Assembly: GCA_963921825.1 (NCBI GenBank)
Contig: OY997588.1
Location: forward strand, 72,309,020 to 72,373,019
Origin: Erodium maritimum
Lineage: Eukaryota > Streptophyta > Magnoliopsida > Geraniales > Geraniaceae
Direction: 5' to 3'
DNA length: 64,000 bases
Shown: positions 57,013 to 64,000 of the stretch, in pieces
How positions within the stretch are numbered: the stretch's first letter is position 1
Layout: each line of letters opens with the position of its first letter
The notes under the pieces: generated by a model
The model's database searches: none
What the model saw: the letters and a program-made list of their open reading frames with translations, nothing else
Told to the model about the DNA's origin: nothing
Made by a program: the position numbers and the translations under genes

Positions 57013-58988
57013 CAGTTTTACTTAATTAAATTAAAACTAATTTAATGACACTTTGGACTACTTCTGACGTTTTTTGGACTACTTGACGTAATTCAAGATT
57101 TGGACGATCAGTTAATTTAAAGAATTGGGTATTCTGGACCCGAACTGATTTTGGACCGTTTTTCTGTAAACCCAGCCTCGGAGCTAGACTTCTCCCGAGA
57201 GCTTGGACTTCGCCCGAGAATACGAAGACCACTCCGGTACCCGTGTGAAGAACGGAGAAGTGACTGATCGACCTTACATCAAAGTATTATTAGAGGAAGA
57301 CCACGAGGTAGGGAAAGTCCTAATTCCTCGAGTATTTCAATACTAGTATGCCTATTAGGTTAATAAAATCGGAAAGGTCCTAGACTTGCATATAGGATGC
57401 GAATAACTAGAATAAATGTCCTTCGTTTGCTCATAAACGGACGTGTCTAGTAAGCATGCTTAGGATGTGAATCACTAGTGTAACTCGCTTTCGATACTTG
57501 GGAATTGATTTACTGGTAGAGAGGCCGTGATGAGCCCTCGGATTAGTTGTTGTGCTAGGTTCACATGCTTGGTTGCTTAATTTGGATAAGTTAAGAGTCT
57601 AATACAACTAGATGATTCAATCAACCAAATATAAATGCTTGATTGCTTAATTGTTTACTTGATTGAATGCTTGACTCTTGAACGATTGAATGATTGACTG
57701 GGGAATCGAGTATGACTGTTTGTGCCAAGCGGTACGATCAGGTGATCGATGAACCGATAGATCGTGGTTGGTAAGTAAATGGTAAGTGTAAGATTATGAT
57801 TGATTTTTGTGGTGTGTTGTGATGGAATTATGATTCGTTAAGCGTCGGTTGTTCCTTGATTGTTTGAGAGTGTTACCCACTTGTGAGTCCTTAAGCAAGC
57901 TTTTATATCGGTATGGCACCCACTTTGCGGGTGGGGTAGTGTCATAGGGTACCTACACCGAAGGGAGCGCCGGTGTGGGGTAGTACCTAAGCCGATAACT
58001 TGGTATCCGATATGGTACCTACACCGAAGGGAGCGCCGGTGTAGGGTATATTCATAGTCTGTATCCGGTGTGGTACCTACACCGAAGGAAGTGCCGGTGT
58101 GGGGTGCCGGTGTGGGGTAGTATCATAGCCGACGGGTTGGACCCTACGAGACATAGATTACGGACCCTACAGAACATTGGATATCGGACCCTACGGGGCA
58201 ATTGGACGGTTTACCCTACGGGGATGGTTACTGGTTATTTCACCCAAGTGTATGCGTCCTGCGGGAGCTATACCTTTGTTCCCTATGACATATGGTCCTT
58301 TGGAGACGTTTCCGAGAATCCCGACGATAAATGCCCTTAGGGGTTGTTACCGGTAGCCCGACGTTATGCGTCTCCTCTGGACCAAGGAAAAATCCGACAT
58401 GACACAACGAGTATTGTGGATCGGAGGGTGGCGACTCATGTCCCACGGCATAAATTCGAATACCATATCCTTTATTGATTATTTAAGAAATACATTTATA
58501 GCATCTTTTACTTATGATTACTGTTGACTCTTCGTGATTGCTATACACTCATTTTACTCCTGCTTTTCAACGTATTCGAAATTATTCGTATTTAAGATCC
58601 GAACTAAAATTGTGAAGGCATATTTGTTAAACTGAAAGGGTGACCTGATTATACATTTTCCCTACTGAGCGTAAGCTCACCCCTATCTGTTTATGACTGT
58701 TTTACAGGTTTGCGTGATGACTAGTGGACTTGAGGCTCGGGAGCTTCTAGGGTCCGGGTGCTTAGAGACGTTGGTCTTTATCTTTTTGTGGTCTTGAACC
58801 TTTGTGAAAGAACTATTATGACTTTTGTAAACCCTTTTGTTGGAGGATTATTTTATAAGTGGTGATCTGAAGACTTTTTACTGTATTAAGGCCGGATGCT
58901 TATTTGGTTTTATATCATTTATTATTATAATTGCTTTTTCTTAAGTTACATCTCGAGTCTGGTCAAGAACCGGATTTGGTGCGTGACA
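56990..58988 (-). repeat. Chromovirus-type LTR (right arm, minus)
   Basis: On the minus strand starts TGTCACGCACCAAATCCGG at 58988. The conserved blocks of the left arm occur in the same order in reverse complement (hairpin block near 58665-58684, GAGACGCATAAC block near 58360, CGAGTTACACTAGTGATT near 57480, TTTCCCTACCTCG near 57310). Diverged from the left arm, so a different subfamily or an old copy. The plus-strand ORF 58068-58340 is not a gene. Left boundary uncertain. Confidence 0.7.
57940..58135 (+). repeat. Tandem repeat, 58-66-bp period, about three copies
   Basis: Unit core GGTACCTACACCGAAGGGAG, then CGCCGGTGTGGGGTA, starting at 57948, 58014 and 58072. Inside the right-arm LTR; the left arm lacks it. 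Confidence 0.85.
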
Positions 58989-60385
58989 TGCGGGACATGA
59001 TATTAGATGACCCGCCCTGAATATGTGCCATAGATTAAGTCATGAATATTCAGTGTCGTAGCTTGCCATGTACCCTTAGATCAAGGAGTCTTTGTGATTG
59101 TTATGTAGTCAACAACTGAGTTTGACCTGAGCCTAACATTGTCCGTAACAGGGCTTCCATAACGGCCAGGATTGGCTTGGGGACGGCCTACATGAGTGAC
59201 ACGTAAGACGGCTAAGGGATTTACCCCTCATACTAAGTTATGAGAAGGATATCGGTTCTCGGTCGCTTGATCGAGAGTGCTGAAAGAACAGCATGGCCAT
59301 GCACATGATACTGGGTATCATATATTCAGTTATCTCACATATCAAGGAACATTGATTGAGAATAATAAGGATGAAGGCTCTATGCCTTATCTCAATCAGG
59401 ATATCGGAGATAAAGGATAATGACAGGGACGACGGAAAGGTTAGAATCGACAGGGTCGATTCGTTATGTAGTGTCAGGCAATACTAAAGTCTCGTTAGTT
59501 GCCACTTAAATAGGATCAAGTAAAATGGGATGTTACGTTGATCTATTGACAAGCTTAAACCTAAGGGTCACACCGGAGGATGAAACTCATTGACACATTT
59601 ATGGAGAATGGCCAAAAGGGAGTTGTCTCGGGACATGTCCAAAACTGGGTTTTGGGTCATGTGCCCGTAAGTGAATATGACTTTCCGGATCGAGACAAGG
59701 CTTGGAGTCTTGGGATAGATCGCGTCGGATAATGTTGGACATTTCTGGTATGGAAGGCTTGGAGGCGATGAGCGAATCACGCGACCTCGTTGGAAATGAA
59801 CACAGGCCATATTCCAAGAGGCCCATGAAAGGCACATGCAACCAAGGCCCATGGAACTAATTGATCAAGTCTTGATTAATTAGTACTAAGTAAGCAAGAC
59901 AAGGATTAAGGTGTTGGTGATTCACCACCTAACCCAATCTTGTCTTGCCATACTTTGTCCTATTTACACCTTACTTGTCACCATGCTTGTCCCATGCCTT
60001 TAGTTGGACAAGTATGAGGTATTTTTATGTTTAAGTCATCTTTTCTCAACATAACAAACACAAGACACAAATGGGAATCAACTTTTTTCTCTCCCTCCTC
60101 CTACCATTTCGGGTTTGGCTAGTTTCCACCTGCATTTTTGTGTTCTTGAGTCCTCAAAGAGAAGAACTACGTGGCTTTGATTCCCATGTGGATATGTAGG
60201 CGTCTTGGAGACTCAAGCCAATCATTCGTTAACCGGTGTTCTTGTTTTGGTAAGAAATAGTGCTGAATTTTTTCTCTTGTGAATCCATTCTTTGTTAGTT
60301 GTTTCATGGTTTTAATCGTCTCTTGGATATCCTTGATATTCCCCTGCGAGTTTATTGATCTCCAACCCTACCTGGAGACCAAACA
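58989..60385 (+). repeat. Partial 5' LTR of Copia-6
   Basis: Begins inside the family LTR at the GGGACATGATAT half of the hairpin corresponding to 6920-6940 and runs to CCTGGAGACCAAACA. The junction with the neighbouring LTR shares CATG. Confidence 0.88.
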
Positions 60386-60386
60386 G

Positions 60387-60398
60387 TGGTATCAGAGC
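60387..60398 (+). other. Copia-6 primer-binding site (initiator-Met type)
   Basis: TGGTATCAGAGC one base after the LTR end. Confidence 0.9.
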
Positions 60399-61669
60399 CG
60401 TGCTACCTTCGGGATTCACAAGACGGTATTCAAAGTTTCGGTTTTGCTTGAAAGTTTCGTTTTTGGCATGTTGTTTTGCTAAATTGTTTGATAACATGTT
60501 TTAATTCTTGTTTATGGATTTAATGCATGTAAAATGAATTTTTTGAAAATTATTTCAAATCTAGAAATTTTGAATTTTTTTTTGATTTTTCGGGCCTCGA
60601 GAGCGGGTCTCTCGGGGAGATGAAACATTGAAAGTAGCTAGGCCAAGCATGACCATTGGATGGTTGATATGCCAAGGCTAAACCGTTTTGTTAGTTATGA
60701 CGAGTTTGGAACCGTCATGACGAACTCGAAGATCAAATGTTCAAAAGTTTCATTTTTGAACGGTTTCGATAAACCTAGCATCAAAAAATTTCAAAACTTG
60801 GCTATTAAATAAAACCGGAAAATAACAAGATGTTTGATAACATGATTGTTTGATAACACGATGTGTGATGTGTTGTTGGCATGATGTACATGATAGCCCC
60901 GAGCTCGATTTAATTATTTATCGCTTTTCACGACCTGCGAGCCGTTAGAGTTAGCGTGTAATTATTCTTTCAAGGTGTGGTCGTCGAACCACTTGTTTGT
61001 AATATTTATTTATTCCCGACCTGCGAGTCGTGTATTAAATTGTAACATATTACTCAAGACGAAGAAAGGGCGAAAAGGTCATTTGATGGCTTTTCGGGTG
61101 TTGGCATCGGCTTGAAGTCGGTGGAGCTCAAGAAGCTAGTGGGAGTTAGTTTAGGAGGCTATTATGTGCACAATTATCGCTTTATGTTTGGTTTAGTTTA
61201 TGCATGACTAATTCTATGTGTTTTAGAATTGCATGCTTAACTTTATTTACCGAGCATATCACCTCACATGCAAAGATAAAATTGGAATTTTAATCCTTGT
61301 GTGTGAGCCCTTAGAATCGTCATTACATTGGATGTAGTTGACGGGTTCGAAGGAAGAATTACATTGGATGTAATTTGAGGCATCATTGCATTTGGAATGT
61401 AGTTGATGTGCTCATCGCATCTAGGATGTGTCAAAGTACTAAGTCGTGTACATAAGTACATACCCTAGCCAAGAGTCACATTGGATGTGATTGGATGGAG
61501 TCCTACCTACATAGCTCGATTAAGTGGTGAGCATTAGTTCAGCTTAATCGAGTGAATCAAGGATCTTGGTTTCAGATTCTAAAGGTTTAGAATCGATTGT
61601 TGGTGTTTAAGTTTGATCTTCATAAAATTTATTCAGTTTACTGATTGAATTTTATCTGTTGTAGATCAA
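60399..61669 (+). other. Copia-6 leader
   Basis: Homologous to the Copia-2 leader with the hexaloop stem-loops (near 60928-61030). Somewhat shorter than in other copies. No gene seen. Confidence 0.75.
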
Positions 61670-62230
61670 ATGGAAAATTCAGCGAACATTAATATTTTGT
61701 CATGAAAAACTATTCTTGACAGGGTCAAGCTAAATGGGACAAACTATTTGGACTGGTACAGAATTTTGAGGATAGTCCTCAAGTCTGAACGCAAAGAATA
61801 TGTCCTTGACTAGGCTGTCTCTAAGACCATATCAGAGTTAAATGAAGTGTCATTAACTGCTGAGAAGAATATATCAGGGATCTGGGATCCAAGGATATTC
61901 TGATGGTCAACAAGGGAATTGGAAGTGGCAAGGGCGGGGCCCATGCGCACTTGGCAGGAAAGATGAGACACCTGAGAATGTCTGCTTCTACTACCAACAG
62001 CCTGGTCATTGGAACCGGGATTACAGGAAGTTCACGGCTGATCTGAAGAAGGGCAGTGGGACTGCGCCTTCATCAAATAGCCTGGATGATATGAAGAAGG
62101 GCAGTAGGACTGCGCCTTCATCAGGAAACCTGGATGATCTAAGGAAGGGCGGTGGGACCGTGCCTTCATCCGGTATTAACTCTATAGAGCTACATCTCTC
62201 TACTTCCAAAGATTCATGGGTATTATATAC
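61670..62230 (+). pseudogene. Copia-6 gag remnant
   Basis: Begins at the family's gag ATG. The 16-residue DLKKGSGTAPSS-type repeats are at about 62040-62170. Broken. Confidence 0.75.
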
Positions 62231-62298
62231 CAGGACTGGATATCACACATGCCCTAATATATGGTGGCTGGAAGTAGGAGAGGTTTGGAAAGCACGAA

Positions 62299-63520
62299 GT
62301 GGACCTCAGAGTTGTGGCAAATAATGTAGGATCCATGAGTCTTGCTTTGCCAAGTGGCCTTGTCTTAGTATTGTATAATGTATATTGCATACCTACTTTT
62401 AGTAGGAATATTATATCTATATCCGTGTTTGACAAGGAAGGATATAATGTTACTATTATAAATGGAGTTTTCAATGTTCTATGCAATGATATGTTTTATA
62501 CTAGTACTGACTTGGTTGGAGGATTGTACATATTAGATATGGGTAACAATGACTTGTTATGGTATTGTCATTTGGGCCGCATAAACAAGAAGCGCCTATA
62601 AGCACTTCAAAAGTGCGGGCTTTCAGGTTCATTCGAATTCCATTCGATCGATAGGTGCAAGGTTTGTTTGATGGGCAAAATGACTAAAGTTCCCTTTATC
62701 AATCGCGATGAAATTGCGGGTGAATTATTGGGGCTACTACACTCGAATGTGTGTAGACCAATAAGTTCACTTGTCAGGAGGGGTTTTAGCTACTTTATCA
62801 CATTTACTGATGATTACAGTAAATATGGTTATGTCTATTAGGTGAGACATAAGTCTGAAGCTTTTGATAAATTCAATGAGTTTAAGACTAAAGTAGAAAA
62901 CCAACTCGACAAAGGTATTAAGGCACTTCGATGGGATCGAGGTGGAAAATACTTGACCATAGAGTTATTAGATCATCTAAAAGAGAATGGGATCCTTTTG
63001 GAATGGACTCCTCCTGGGACACTGTAGTTGAAAGGTGTAGCCAAACGGAGAAATCGGACATTGTTAGACAATGGTCCGTTCGATGATTAGTTGGACTGAT
63101 CTCCCAATCCCTTTCTGGGGTTATGCTCTAGAGACGACCGCATTCATAGTGAATCGGGCTTCGACGAAGGGTCTGGAAGGGACACCATTTTAAAAATGGT
63201 ACGGGATGATGCCCGCTTTGTCCTTCCTAAAGATTTGTGGTTGCGAGGCTTATATGAAACATTTGGTTTCGACTAAACTCGAACCAAGATCTGAGATATG
63301 CACCTTCGTGTAGTATCCCAAAGCAACAAGGGGATACTACTTCTGCAATCCCAGTGAGAACATGGTGTTTGTCGCTTTGGTGGGGTCTTTATGGAAAATG
63401 AGTTTTGTTTCCAAATACGTCATTGGGAGGACTGTGCATCTCGAAGAAATTCAGGATGGTACAGATCTGTCTAAACCAATTGACAACCCGATAGAAAGGA
63501 GCCAGAGATTGTCGTAGAGT
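62299..63520 (+). pseudogene. Copia-6 pre-integrase and integrase remnant
   Basis: LYNVYCIPTFSRNIISISVF (62299-62601), then integrase-core pieces including FNEFKTKVENQLDKGIKAL (62842-63027), and C-terminal homology to about 63480. Broken. Confidence 0.78.
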
Positions 63521-63531
63521 AAGAACCAATT

Positions 63532-64000
63532 ATGTTGCAATTCTGGAAGGTCCAAGGAGATTTGAAAGGATCAATCTTCCACCTCCAAGATATGGTATCC
63601 GGAGGTGACAAAGAATTCATGGTGGATCACAATGATCCATCCACCTTTCAGGAAGTCGTGGATGGGCCCGACTACGAGTTATGGTTGGGAGCCATGAGGG
63701 AGGAAATGCAATCCATGTCGGACAACCAAGTTTGGGAACTGGTTGACCCCATAAATGGTGTGAAGACCATCGGATGCACATGGATCTTCAAGGTGAAGAT
63801 GGACATGGACGGCAACCCTCTGACCTACAAAGCTCGAGTTGTGGCGAAAGGTTATAGGCAGATCCAATAGATTGACTATGAGGAAACCTTCTACCTAGTG
63901 GCTATGGTCAAAATCGATCCAAATTATTCTTGACATAATTGCGTATCATAATTACGAGATATGGCAAGTGGATGTCAAAACCGTTTTCCTAAATAGAAAT
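63532..64000 (+). pseudogene. Copia-6 reverse transcriptase remnant, cut by window end
   Basis: ELWLGAMREEMQSMSDNQVW and GCTWIFKVKMDMDGN in the open piece 63532-63870; the next RT region (start of DVKT-type motif) begins at about 63969 and runs off the window. Broken. Confidence 0.8.

Larger units (their letters stand above)
58989..64000 (+). mobile_element. Copia-6: older copia copy, cut by the window end
   Basis: Same family as Copia-1 to Copia-4, plus strand. A partial 5' LTR (58989-60385), PBS, leader, gag, integrase and the start of RT are seen. It diverges visibly more from the others than they do from each other and is broken in many places. Its left edge abuts the chromovirus right-arm LTR. 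Confidence 0.9.

Noticed and set aside
1-64000. Host protein-coding genes, rRNA or a bacterial/viral defence system
   Set aside because: Every open frame with a recognisable domain belongs to a copia or gypsy element; no other gene family signature was found on either strand.

Overview
This window is almost entirely transposable-element DNA from a flowering plant, probably a eudicot and probably pericentromeric or other heterochromatin. Reasons: plant-type Ty1/copia and Ty3/gypsy LTR retrotransposons (one chromovirus-like lineage, one Athila-like lineage), primer-binding sites matching plant initiator-Met and Asp tRNAs, plant telo-box and TGGGCY motifs, and no recognisable host gene, tRNA or rRNA gene. 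The species cannot be named from the sequence.

Layout. The window is a nest about five layers deep. (0) A plus-strand chromovirus-like gypsy pol occupies 1-946 and resumes at 53530-53836. (1) Between those ends lies a minus-strand Athila-like gypsy element (947-53529). Its 5' LTR is on the right (52178-53529), followed leftward by a PBS, gag, protease, RT/RNase H, integrase and an env-like ORF; a partial 3' LTR is at 947-2030. (2) A plus-strand chromovirus-type LTR (about 2638 to about 42600) sits in the 3' part of the Athila element. (3) A Ty1/copia element, Copia-1 (4639-37476, TSD AAAGT), sits in that LTR. (4) Three more members of the same copia family sit inside Copia-1: Copia-2 (6637-15098, plus, TSD TGGAA), Copia-3 (17629-25153, minus, incomplete) and Copia-4 (26519-34969, minus, TSD GATGC). 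Further members are a solo LTR at 42829-44515 (minus, TSD TGTGA), a tandem LTR pair at 37892-41681 (plus, outer TSD GTCTC) and a partial Copia-6 at 58989-64000. In total there are twelve LTR copies of one family.

Right of the nest, 53837-58988 holds two diverged chromovirus LTRs in inverted orientation around a GC-rich, promoter-like core, followed by Copia-6, which runs off the window end.

LTR divergence judged by eye follows the nesting order. The Athila LTRs differ by a few percent, the Copia-1 LTRs by roughly one percent, and the Copia-2 and Copia-4 LTR pairs are almost identical. Yet the copia coding regions are broken in every copy, which suggests a non-autonomous family recently mobilised in trans. 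The most interesting non-routine signals are: (a) clusters of a palindromic TCACGG-N2-CCGTGA-type motif in five places and at least two unrelated element families; (b) a telo-box plus TGGGCY promoter-like module between Athila pol and its env-like ORF, echoed inside a chromovirus LTR; (c) a chimeric LTR and 415-bp duplication recording unequal recombination between neighbouring copia LTRs; (d) a candidate gene-conversion tract shared by two inverted LTRs. I did not find a convincing new protein-coding system.
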